Assembly (NCBI GenBank): GCA_002702705.1
Contig: PABH01000022.1
Coordinates: forward strand, 1 to 58,358
DNA: 58,358 nucleotides
DNA from: Anaerolineaceae bacterium
GTDB lineage: Bacteria; Chloroflexota; Anaerolineae; Anaerolineales; Anaerolineaceae
Direction of reading: 5' to 3'
Made by a program: the position numbers and the translations under genes. This document shows, piece by piece, positions 1-8,281 of the stretch. Position 1 is the stretch's first letter. Every line of letters starts with the position of its first letter. The notes under the pieces are model-generated. The model had not been told where the DNA came from, ran no database searches, and worked only from the letters and a program-made list of their open reading frames with translations.

Positions 1-174
1 AAAAAATCCGGCCACCCTTTGACTAATTAGGTCTTTTAAAATAAATGTATTTCGTATATACTGAACATAATAGAGGTAATTCCGTAAACCAAAAATTGTG
101 GTTCAACAGTTTCTCTAATTAAAGCTGGTTAGGTAAAACCCTTTTGCCCAAGCAGCATTCTCTATAATTAACCT

Positions 175-2532
175 GTGTGCAGTTCTGTGAATCAGATGAA
201 TGGGGCATCCGGCAACGTACTTTTCGCAAAATCGAATTCCAAAGTTTTTGAATCGTCTGAGGAGACAATAAAAACTTACTCCTTGTTGAAAAATGCACTT
301 GAAACGCAGGGATTCGGTGTGGAGTTCAGTTCTTCTGGGGAGAATGAATTATCTCTAGCAGATATTGATATACTTGTAGCCGGCATTCCTGAGTATTTGA
401 AAGGCACTCTGGATCCAGCACAAGTTGAATCTTTCCTCACGGGCGGTGGCAGCGTTTTGCTGCTTACAAATGCGTTTACGATGATGAATCCCCCCCCATC
501 AATTCACCAGGTAACTGAGATTGCCGGTGTTAGGTTCAAAGAATATCTAAATGCCCCGGCTTCTACTGTTACACGCCTATTTCCGCACTGGATCACAGCT
601 AACGTAAAGAAGTTAGAACTTGAACCTGACGGAATTGCCACACTATCACTTGTTTCCGATTCTGCAACGATTTTAGCCGAGACGGATCCTCCAAGTGAGC
701 CTTTTATTGTTTGTGCATCGGTTGGTAAGGGAAGGGTCGTTTTCATTGGTAATGCAGCTTGGTTAAGAAATGACCAAATTAAGCGTGCAGATCATTTTAC
801 TCTTTTAAAAAACATTTTTTCCTGGCTGGCTAGAAAAAACAGCTTGGAGATCGAAAAATTTTATATTCCCAACCAGGTAAATATTGAACAAGCTGATAAT
901 GTCATCGTTTCCATACGAAACCAGGATCCTGAGAACAGAATCAGTTTTAAGTGTATGTTGGATTCAGATGCTGGTGCTATTATTGATCACTCAGTTCGAG
1001 AAAAACACGGGCTTCCGTATAATCAAGTTGCAGAAATAAGATGGCAACTTGTGCCTCAAAAATTAGGGGAACAACGGCTTCGATTTCTAATAGAACCAGA
1101 AAATGGGGCAACACTATATTTTGATTACTTACCTGAATTAGTTGGGGTTGCAGATGGATACCTTACGCTGGAGGTTAAAAACCATGAGGGTTCACCCCAA
1201 ACGCGGTTTCGGACTGGTGAACATTTTATTGTTGAGGGCACTTTTCATTCTACATCGCCTATTAATTTTCCACTTTTAGATTCTCTAGATTTAGAACTTG
1301 GTGCAGGTCTTATCCAGCGTGCGTTTGAGCCAGGAAGCTACAAGTCACGTTGGTATATACAAGCTGCTAAAGCTGGATGTCATGAAATCCGTTTGTCTTT
1401 AAAAGACACGAAGCAGTCTTTATGTGCACAAGTTCAAATTCAACCATCGGTCCATGAAAAAATTCAAGAGATCGTGACGGCAATCAAACTACCTTTGAAT
1501 GCCGAAATTGCCGCTCGATTACAGCAAATCGATCAATCTCTTGGAAGTGAAGTGGTTCAAAATATCCCTTTTAAAATTTTAACAACCGATGAGTTCATAA
1601 ATGCTTTATATCAAGGTGAATCCGCTGCCAGGTTAGAAGGAATGTTGCTTTCCGCTAGGCGCGAGCAGTGGTTCAACCCTAACCTGTTAAAGATAATGTT
1701 GACTTATTTTTTACCCACTTATGTACCAAATCGAGGGGTGTTTATTCCTTTTGATCCTGATTTAGCTAGCAACCTTGGAAAACTTCATCCTAGAGATAGG
1801 CGATACTTGGAAAACAATCTACTTTGTTCGAATGAAAGTAGCATTGTCTTAACTAAACAAATTACTGCAGCCTATCTTCTGCATGAACGTTATGGTCACG
1901 GCTTTTTCTATAAACAAACACGTTTGGGCAGACAGCTGGAACTTCTCTATTTCGATGATAAATATAAGGCACTCATCAAGGTTATTGATGATAGCAGCAC
2001 AATAGTGAATGAAGGGTTTGCTACCTGGTTAGAATTACACTTTTTGGACAAACTTGGTCAAGAGATACGACCTATAGTTAGTTCTCGGCGGGACTTGTTA
2101 ATAGAACGAAGCAGCGGAATGTTTGAATTAGCTCTCAATAGTAATTATTTTCAGGTTCACCCGCCCCTATATGATTCGCCTTATAGAGAAGGCTTTGAGT
2201 ACTTTGAATTCATTTCAACCACATTTCAACCCCGATGTGCTGTCCAATTAATGAAACTAGCTAATGATATCGATCTTGGCATAGTGGAAGAAAATTCAGT
2301 TATTGTGCTAAAAAAACCTGAAGAAGAAATAATTGAAAATTTACTTGATTTAGAACGGAATTCTTCTAAAAGCAATTTGAGATTACGCAAGATGGCCGAA
2401 CACTTGCGCTCTAATAAGGCAGCTATGGCTGATAAAACAAAAAAGAAATACTGTCCTTTCGATTGCATAGAAACAGGCTGTCCACTTGTTGAGGCAATTG
2501 AAGATAAGTTTCAATGGAGGTTGTTAATATGA
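175..2532 (+). CDS. Large protein with GATase-like N-terminus and C-terminal HExxGH zinc metallopeptidase
   Basis: 785 residues. Residues about 10-220 look like the glutamine-amidotransferase-like fold often found in ThuA/DUF4350-type proteins (Rossmann-like strands, a GGGSVLLL turn, GKGRVVFIG near the end). The middle looks like beta-sandwich modules. The C-terminal third carries H570-E-R-Y-G-H575 and, about 40 residues on, a VNEGFATW helix with E613, which fits a metal ligand. The spacing is HExxxH as in dipeptidyl-peptidase III (HELLGH), while NEGFA resembles the M1 ligand helix, so the family is unclear. The last 40 residues contain three cysteines (CPFDC...GC). The frame opens with GTG; an ATG seven codons later is an equally good start, and neither has a clear Shine-Dalgarno. 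It overlaps the next small gene, so the two are probably co-transcribed. Peptidase role is inferred from the motif; the substrate is unknown. Confidence 0.6.
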   Translation: MCSSVNQMNGASGNVLFAKSNSKVFESSEETIKTYSLLKNALETQGFGVEFSSSGENELSLADIDILVAGIPEYLKGTLDPAQVESFLTGGGSVLLLTNAFTMMNPPPSIHQVTEIAGVRFKEYLNAPASTVTRLFPHWITANVKKLELEPDGIATLSLVSDSATILAETDPPSEPFIVCASVGKGRVVFIGNAAWLRNDQIKRADHFTLLKNIFSWLARKNSLEIEKFYIPNQVNIEQADNVIVSIRNQDPENRISFKCMLDSDAGAIIDHSVREKHGLPYNQVAEIRWQLVPQKLGEQRLRFLIEPENGATLYFDYLPELVGVADGYLTLEVKNHEGSPQTRFRTGEHFIVEGTFHSTSPINFPLLDSLDLELGAGLIQRAFEPGSYKSRWYIQAAKAGCHEIRLSLKDTKQSLCAQVQIQPSVHEKIQEIVTAIKLPLNAEIAARLQQIDQSLGSEVVQNIPFKILTTDEFINALYQGESAARLEGMLLSARREQWFNPNLLKIMLTYFLPTYVPNRGVFIPFDPDLASNLGKLHPRDRRYLENNLLCSNESSIVLTKQITAAYLLHERYGHGFFYKQTRLGRQLELLYFDDKYKALIKVIDDSSTIVNEGFATWLELHFLDKLGQEIRPIVSSRRDLLIERSSGMFELALNSNYFQVHPPLYDSPYREGFEYFEFISTTFQPRCAVQLMKLANDIDLGIVEENSVIVLKKPEEEIIENLLDLERNSSKSNLRLRKMAEHLRSNKAAMADKTKKKYCPFDCIETGCPLVEAIEDKFQWRLLI

Positions 2533-2732
2533 CACAAGAAGATGCATGGAAAAACTTGGCCGAAATTCACAAAAAGGATGGCCCAGATAGCGAAAAATAT
2601 GCGTCAGCCTTCACCGAGTATGAAAAAGAATACGGAAAACCAGGCAGGGGGCTAGAAGCACCAGGGAAAAATACCAACGGTGGGTCGCACAAAGGTGATA
2701 GCGACCATTTCGGTGCCAATAAACGGTCATAA
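2529..2732 (+). CDS. Small hydrophilic protein of 67 residues
   Basis: Starts at the ATG that overlaps the stop of the metallopeptidase; a GGAGG eight bases upstream supports this start over the in-frame ATG five codons earlier. The sequence is charged (MTQEDAWKN..., many K, E and D). It ends in a Gly/Asn/Ser/His-rich tail (APGKNTNGGSHKGDSDHFG) that looks disordered. No membrane segment, signal peptide or known domain is visible. Tight coupling to a peptidase gene makes it a candidate partner, inhibitor or substrate, but that is only inference from position. Confidence 0.55.
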   Translation: MTQEDAWKNLAEIHKKDGPDSEKYASAFTEYEKEYGKPGRGLEAPGKNTNGGSHKGDSDHFGANKRS

Positions 2733-2829
2733 GTTCCTTAAAACTCTTAAGCTGTTCAAAAGAATATAGCTATTTTTGTTGAAGTAAGTAAAGTGTAGAT
2801 CATCGTGCGAAGGTCTGGATGATAAACTC

Positions 2830-3645
2830 ATGCCTGATTTAGAAGAAAATCTTCAATATAGTGTTGCTGGAAGTATCAAATTAAATAACCAGAAAATCGC
2901 TCTAGAGCTTTCTGGAGTCCGATCCGAAACAGAAAAAGGGGAGAAGAAGGTTCACGCAACCAATATCAATCCAATACAGTTAAATTTGGATAGAACCAAG
3001 AAAAACGGTTTCTTAATTAATTCAAATGGTGAGGCCTTGCTAAAGGATAGGCCAATGGAAAAAATTACAGGCCTGAATATGGAAGATTCTCTCGTCATGT
3101 TGATACTTCAGATTCCTGGAATTAATGAACCTGATCCTCAAGGAAGAAATAGGTTATTTGGCCTTATAAAAGATGTACCTGGGCGACGGATAACTCGCAA
3201 AACTATTTCTCGAAATTTGGATAATCCTGAGGAAGATGTGCGTAGTATAGTTGATTTTCTTATATATCTGGATCAAGCGCAGGATTTTGTGAGTCAGTTG
3301 CTTACTAACGACATGCCATCAGATTTGAAACAACGTATCAGTGATTGGCATCGTCAATATTTTTCCAGTAAACGTCCAATGGAACCTGACGATACAAGAT
3401 CTTTACTAGACGCAAATTATCGAGCATCTTTAGTCGATAGGATTGAACATGCCTTTGATGTGGATGAACTAGTGGATCTATGCTCAAGAATGGATGTGTA
3501 TATTGAGAATATGTCTGGTGGAACCAAAAAGGCAAAAATTTGGAGTTTTGTTAAATATCTTGAGCGAAGAAAACAAATCAATGAACTTGTCGCGCTTCTG
3601 GTGAAATTACGTCAAAATTTTGATTGGGAACAACCAAACGCTTAG
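2830..3645 (+). CDS. Protein with C-terminal effector-associated (death-like) domain
   Basis: 271 residues. Residues 1-175 are of a type I do not recognise: a beta-rich first 80 residues, then a helical part. Residues about 200-268 match the EAD pattern seen repeatedly in this window: a first helix ending in F-D-V-D-E-L-V-D-L-C, then a short loop YIENMSGGTKKAK, a helix ending in YLERRK, and a last helix followed by F-D-W. The same plan is at the N-termini of the STAND NTPases near 20, 28 and 34 kb. It could be an adaptor that brings the upstream metallopeptidase, or its own N-terminal module, to an EAD-bearing NTPase. About 100 bp separates it from the small upstream gene, so it may be in the same operon. 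Confidence 0.6.
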   Translation: MPDLEENLQYSVAGSIKLNNQKIALELSGVRSETEKGEKKVHATNINPIQLNLDRTKKNGFLINSNGEALLKDRPMEKITGLNMEDSLVMLILQIPGINEPDPQGRNRLFGLIKDVPGRRITRKTISRNLDNPEEDVRSIVDFLIYLDQAQDFVSQLLTNDMPSDLKQRISDWHRQYFSSKRPMEPDDTRSLLDANYRASLVDRIEHAFDVDELVDLCSRMDVYIENMSGGTKKAKIWSFVKYLERRKQINELVALLVKLRQNFDWEQPNA

Positions 3646-3844
3646 CTATGTGCGCTTATTATGATAATTCGCATTGATTAAATCTAAAATGATTGACTAG
3701 CTGGGACTTGTTGATAGAGTTGAAATAACATACGAAAAATCATGAATATACTTTCTTATGTCAAAATTGACAGCATAGAACATAAGTGCTAAAATTGTGC
3801 AGATGAAATAAGGATTTGATACTCATATAGAGGATGTATGCACA

Positions 3845-4225
3845 ATGGATAGTTCTAATGTTTTTTTAGATTCAATGTCGATATCAACTATTAATACCCC
3901 CAAAATGGTGAATTTTTACGAAACAGTATTCAAGACTCGATTGCATCCTCAGCAAATGGGAAAGTACTATTTTTTCACTGGCCCAATTGGCAATATTAAT
4001 TTAACGTTGGCTCCAAATGAGTTAAAAGGTGCCCGCGCAGGACACAATCGCTATCATTTGAGCTTTGTAGTGCCTAATCTTGAAGAACATCTCATGCTTG
4101 CTAAAAAATCCGGTGGAACTCAAACGCAAGAAATCGATTTAGAGAATAATGAAAGATATTGTGAAATCGTTGATCCAGACGGAAACCCAATTGAGTTGAT
4201 TGAATTCGTTTCGTCCTACCCCTAA
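3845..4225 (+). CDS. VOC (glyoxalase/bleomycin-resistance) superfamily protein
   Basis: 126 residues, the usual size for a single-domain VOC protein. It shows the paired beta-alpha-beta-beta-beta modules. The first module begins SMSISTINTPKMVNFYETVF; the second ends ERYCEIVDPDGNPIELIEF, the hallmark DPDGNxIEL motif with the metal-ligand glutamate. A histidine in RYHLSFVV fits the other conserved ligand position. Members include glyoxalases, dioxygenases and drug-binding resistance proteins; the substrate cannot be told from sequence. It stands alone on this strand between the EAD gene and a convergent protease gene. It is a common stress or metabolic gene and may not belong to the conflict system. 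Confidence 0.8.
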   Translation: MDSSNVFLDSMSISTINTPKMVNFYETVFKTRLHPQQMGKYYFFTGPIGNINLTLAPNELKGARAGHNRYHLSFVVPNLEEHLMLAKKSGGTQTQEIDLENNERYCEIVDPDGNPIELIEFVSSYP

Positions 4226-4478
4226 AGAAGCATCTCAATTAGCCAAAAATAAGTCGCGATTCGATTGAAGGTTGTTTGCATTCCTCTCAACAACCGGACC
4301 AATACTGTGCTGAACCCATATGCACGCAAACCCATAACATTGCAAAACTTGTTTTCACCAAGGCAAGTGAAGTGAATAGATTAATTAGCTGTACTCTTGG
4401 TGCGTACAAATTTTCTAACTTTCGATCATCTGCTACGGGTGAATCAAATCTATTCGCAGTGCAGAAGCTCAGTTGATT

Positions 4479-5555
4479 CTAAGCTATATATTTTTCCAGA
4501 CCCTTTGCAACAATCATTTCTGTAATTAAATTAATGGGAATACCACGATTCCAAGTCGGCACCCATTTCGGATCACCACTATGGTGCAATGCAACTAACT
4601 CCCAATTTTGGTTAAAGCATGGAGAACCCGACGAACCTGGCTCAGTATTTGTCTTGTAAGTAACACGCGTCTTATTGCCATTAAGTCCAATAATTGCTTC
4701 AGTGTCCAATGCTAGCTTCATTGGCTTTGCGTCAGGATGTTGAACAATAAAAAGAGGAGTCTGCGGTTCAAATTCATAGGTTTTTGTGGGCAACTTGATT
4801 CTTCCCCGCATCGGCGTTTCTTGATCAACAAAAACCCCTCCAATAGGTTCATTCCCAGGTTCCCCATCCAATAGTAACAAGGCAAAATCTAGCTTGTTTG
4901 GGCTTGGATCCCCAGCACTGCTTTTCAGATCTGCAATTTCATCGTAGGAGCTATGGGTTAATAGTTTACTTACCGGTACATTATTTCCCTGGTTAACAAC
5001 GGAACCATTGCTGCGTGTTTTGTAGTCAAAAAGACACGAATAATTGGTAATGTCCTGGTCCCCTGCAACGGCCTTTTCTATGACGTGATAGTTTGTTATG
5101 ACTGCACTGGGCCCAACGAGAAATCCTGTACCCATTCCGGTTTTATTGAGATCGATTCGGCAAACTTGACCTTCAATCTCACCAATTCGACTGCGAAATG
5201 TTTCAATGTCTAAGAGGGCATTCGTCTTACTGATGATGCTTTCTAATTGTTGGTAATTAGGAAGACCTTGAACCCCAACGCCAACAATATTTGCGTATTC
5301 TAAAAAAACCGGATAGGAAGGACGTTCTTGTTGAAGGGCGATAACAAATTGATAGACCAGACCTCGACGGTTTGCATGATCGATAACTCGGTGCACTATA
5401 TCTGTGTAATCGTTCCCCAAGGCAATGTCTTCACGACTCCAATCTAAACGAAGTCTCAGTGTTCTGTCAAACTGATTGAGATTAAAAGTAGCTCGTATAG
5501 CATCATTCAATGGGCGAAACTGTGGACCAGACAGTTCAAGATAATTTGCACACAT
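4479..5555 (-). CDS. Trypsin-like serine protease with N-terminal effector-associated domain
   Basis: 358 residues, cytoplasmic (no signal peptide). Residues 1-90 form a helical adaptor (LELSGPQFRPLNDAI..., ending in LQQERPSYPVFLEYA) of the type described as EAD1 in front of bacterial trypsins. Residues about 130-355 are a trypsin/V8-type domain with the triad H157 (ITNYHVIE), D222 (KLDFALLL) and S308 (EPGSSGSP). An AGGAG lies seven bases before the ATG. The next gene on this strand is a small membrane protein 96 bp upstream, and the two probably form one transcript. In the EAD model the protease is an effector released or recruited by a STAND sensor. Its adaptor differs from that of the second trypsin near 54-55 kb. 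Confidence 0.85.
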   Translation of the reverse strand: MCANYLELSGPQFRPLNDAIRATFNLNQFDRTLRLRLDWSREDIALGNDYTDIVHRVIDHANRRGLVYQFVIALQQERPSYPVFLEYANIVGVGVQGLPNYQQLESIISKTNALLDIETFRSRIGEIEGQVCRIDLNKTGMGTGFLVGPSAVITNYHVIEKAVAGDQDITNYSCLFDYKTRSNGSVVNQGNNVPVSKLLTHSSYDEIADLKSSAGDPSPNKLDFALLLLDGEPGNEPIGGVFVDQETPMRGRIKLPTKTYEFEPQTPLFIVQHPDAKPMKLALDTEAIIGLNGNKTRVTYKTNTEPGSSGSPCFNQNWELVALHHSGDPKWVPTWNRGIPINLITEMIVAKGLEKYIA

Positions 5556-5651
5556 AACTATCTCCTGGATGTGGGGTCTAAGAAAACTTTAGACAAGAAA
5601 ATAGAAAAAGAATTTGAGGTTTATTTTCCAATTTAAGCTACTAGAATTCTT

Positions 5652-6161
5652 CTAGTTATTTGAAGTGGAATATTTAGCCTCAAGTATCTTGTTTAACTCT
5701 ACACACATTGTGTGATGACCTGCTTTGATGGTCGGTTCCCCAATTTTTTTGATCACAATTGTGGCGAGAACTGTCGCTAATGCAGCCGCAATGCCTAATG
5801 TGGATGTAAGAAAAGCAGCAAAGGCTAATACCAAAGCTGTTCCACCCAAGCCCATGGCAGCTATTAGTTGATTGCGAATATTGTCGAAATCAGGCTCTTC
5901 ACTACAAAGGACATTGCGCGATTGTTCCAATGCAGTTTTGATCATTGCATCCACTGTTTTTTGCACCCATGTCGGTAATCTAACTGCCTCAAAAGGGGAA
6001 AGTTCTACCTCAATTGAAGGTTGCAGACTCAGGCCTATATCTGACTGAATTGCATTAATGCGTAAACCCAATAACTGGCTTAGTTCATCTTCATCCATAG
6101 CCAACATTAAGCTAGCCTCTTGCTCTAACACCGATTGTGTTGAACTATCGTGAACACTCAC
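5652..6161 (-). CDS. Small protein with two glycine-rich hydrophobic helices
   Basis: 169 residues. The start is GTG, chosen because AGGAGG sits eight bases upstream. The first 100 residues are soluble and helical, with a central SIEVELSPFEAVRLPTWV. Residues about 105-150 form two adjacent hydrophobic helices with small-residue patterning (AAMGLGGTALVLAFAAFL, then LGIAAALATVLATIVI), followed by a short basic/polar tail. This could be a membrane-inserting or pore-forming effector, or a trypsin-co-occurring protein of the type seen next to EAD proteases. I do not recognise a named family. It lies just upstream of the EAD-trypsin on the same strand, which suggests the pair acts together, perhaps with the protease processing it. 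Confidence 0.6.
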   Translation of the reverse strand: MSVHDSSTQSVLEQEASLMLAMDEDELSQLLGLRINAIQSDIGLSLQPSIEVELSPFEAVRLPTWVQKTVDAMIKTALEQSRNVLCSEEPDFDNIRNQLIAAMGLGGTALVLAFAAFLTSTLGIAAALATVLATIVIKKIGEPTIKAGHHTMCVELNKILEAKYSTSNN

Positions 6162-6247
6162 TGGACATACCTCCTGAAAAGCTTATTTTAATATTGTTTT
6201 TAAACGACGTTGGTCAAATGCGTAAAAGCAAAAGCTCATTGTCTAAT

Positions 6248-8269
6248 CTAATTAATTCCTAAGGCCTTTAGTGCTGCAGCTAGCGGTTCTGAATAAAAAA
6301 CAGGATCTACTTTTTCCAAAATATCTGGTGGTACCTCTAAGAACTGGCGCCGATTGCTGACTGGAATTAAAACACGTCTGGCGCCATTATCCATAATTAC
6401 TTGCAATGGTTCGACCAAGGATCGTAAAGGAAGGATATTGCCCTGAATTGTCATCTCACCAAGGATAACCATCCCTGCTTGTACTGGCTTGTCTCGTAAG
6501 AGTGAGTAAAGGGCAATAAAAAAGGCAACCCCTCCTTCTGCGCCATCCTTAGTTAGTGTGAGATCAACAACCTGCACATGAAAATCGTAACTGCTAATAT
6601 CCCGCTCAATACCTAGTTTTGCTTTATTGGCTTTAATATAGTCAAAAGCAGTAGTGATAGATTCTTTCATGGCTCGGTCAGGGCTGCCCGTTACCCGCAG
6701 TTTTCCAGAACCACTCATCCGGCTGATTTCAATCCGGTTAAGCGTGACTACATCGCTATTGGTGACTGAAGCTGTATAAACTGTACCTGGGGACAATGGA
6801 TCTTGACTGATCAGATGCTGGCCACCTTCTTCTGGTACTCCAACAAACTGCTCCTGACGCGTTTCGTTATCAGTGTAGGAAAACGAAGTCTGGTAATATT
6901 CAAACGCTCCCATCTTTTTTAGTTGTTCTTTAACGCGACGACGTCCTTCTAAGGCAAACTCTAGATATTCTGCTAGCTCTTCCCGCGTTGGGTCACCTGC
7001 TGGATGTAGTAACTTGACCAAACCGGAAACTGTACGCCGGACGGCTTTTGCATCTCGTGTATTTAAATGACTACCAAGACTAAAATATCGGTCAATGATA
7101 TCGGTGTAGTTTTGCCGACGAAGCTCCCGCAGCGCCTCTGCCAGATAATCTACGACAAAACCATAGTGATCTGTAAAAAACTCGTCACGCATCTTGGGAA
7201 CTTCCCAACCCGGCAAATAATAATGAATCCGATCAATAAGGGCCATATCCTGCATCTCGTCAGGCATGGGTTGGAAAAGAGTTCCCGTTCGTACCATGAC
7301 GTCAATTGGCTGATTGGTGTTTCCCGCAAAGACAATGGAGGCTTCCGCCACAATTTCTTCTCGTCCGCGGCTAAAGCTGCCGCTCTCCATGAAATCCTTG
7401 AGGATTTGAACGGCCGTTTTATCCCCAAACTGAATGCCGGCCACCTCATCAAAAGCGACCACGTCCCACATGCCCACCAACCCAACCTGACGGGTACTCA
7501 TATTGTAAAAAAGGTTGGCAACGGTTGTTTTGCCGCCTGACACTAAAATAGCATATGGGCTTAAGTCCCGATAGACGAAGGACTTACCGGTACCCCGCGG
7601 GCCAAGTTCAATAAGATTGTAATTGCGCTGCACCATGGGGACTAAACGCAGTAAGGTAAATAACTTTTGCCGGCGAGTGAAATGAACTGGCTCCAAACCC
7701 ACAGTGCGAATGAGCAAATCCAACCATTCGTCTGTGGTGAGTTCTGCTCGCTTTGTCTGATAGCTTTCCATATCAAATGCTGCAAGCTGAATTGGCTTTA
7801 ACTCAGTGATGAAAAACGGCCGTACCTTACCACCAACCTCCTCTTCACCACGAAACTCAATTTCCAGTTGAGCCCAGATACCGCCTTCAAGCAAACGTTC
7901 GTATTTGCGTACAAAATGATCTGGAATGTGAACAAACCGGTGCCCAAAATTTACAATTTCAGCCCAATACTTATTGCCATCCAGGCGCACCAGCACCTTG
8001 TCGATGAACTTTTGCTCGCCTCGTTCTTTGACACGAGACTGTGCCTTCATTGCCTCATCAGGCCGAATGATGTTGTCGGCCAGGGTGCTGTTTACCAGGC
8101 GCAAGCCTGCCTCTAAGGCTACCGGATCATCTGTCGCGCAGTATTTCCCTAACAAATATTCCAACACGTAAACGGGCACGTTTGCCCCAACTTTAACCTG
8201 GCGCACCAAATCTTTACGCACAACACGTCCGGGGAAAATTTCGTTAACTTTATGATCTAGCTGAGGCAT
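6248..8269 (-). CDS. brxL: BREX BrxL, Lon-like AAA+ protein
   Basis: About 673 residues, normal for BrxL. It has an N-terminal helical/OB-like region, then an AAA+ core with Walker A GPRGTGKS (about 222-229) and Walker B VVAFDEVAG. The C-terminal Lon-type fold includes a GEMTIQGNILPL stretch. The Lon catalytic dyad is not there: KDGAEGG (from residue 575) replaces KDGPSAG, and the lysine helix reads LPLRSLVEP. A TTG one codon upstream is possible, but ATG with AAAGG eight bases before it is the better start. BrxL is the last gene of type I-like BREX operons and acts in phage restriction. Twelve bases separate it from pglZ, so they are co-transcribed. The gene is intact although the operon is not. 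Confidence 0.9.
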   Translation of the reverse strand: MPQLDHKVNEIFPGRVVRKDLVRQVKVGANVPVYVLEYLLGKYCATDDPVALEAGLRLVNSTLADNIIRPDEAMKAQSRVKERGEQKFIDKVLVRLDGNKYWAEIVNFGHRFVHIPDHFVRKYERLLEGGIWAQLEIEFRGEEEVGGKVRPFFITELKPIQLAAFDMESYQTKRAELTTDEWLDLLIRTVGLEPVHFTRRQKLFTLLRLVPMVQRNYNLIELGPRGTGKSFVYRDLSPYAILVSGGKTTVANLFYNMSTRQVGLVGMWDVVAFDEVAGIQFGDKTAVQILKDFMESGSFSRGREEIVAEASIVFAGNTNQPIDVMVRTGTLFQPMPDEMQDMALIDRIHYYLPGWEVPKMRDEFFTDHYGFVVDYLAEALRELRRQNYTDIIDRYFSLGSHLNTRDAKAVRRTVSGLVKLLHPAGDPTREELAEYLEFALEGRRRVKEQLKKMGAFEYYQTSFSYTDNETRQEQFVGVPEEGGQHLISQDPLSPGTVYTASVTNSDVVTLNRIEISRMSGSGKLRVTGSPDRAMKESITTAFDYIKANKAKLGIERDISSYDFHVQVVDLTLTKDGAEGGVAFFIALYSLLRDKPVQAGMVILGEMTIQGNILPLRSLVEPLQVIMDNGARRVLIPVSNRRQFLEVPPDILEKVDPVFYSEPLAAALKALGIN

Positions 8270-8281
8270 CAATCAAGCCTT

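Noticed and set aside
504-746. Antisense ORF inside the metallopeptidase gene
   Set aside because: Shadow of a well-supported gene, no ribosome site and no recognisable protein pattern.
4276-4476. Plus-strand ORF of 66 codons before the EAD-trypsin gene
   Set aside because: Starts at a TTG without a ribosome site, has unusual composition and lies in a convergent intergenic gap.
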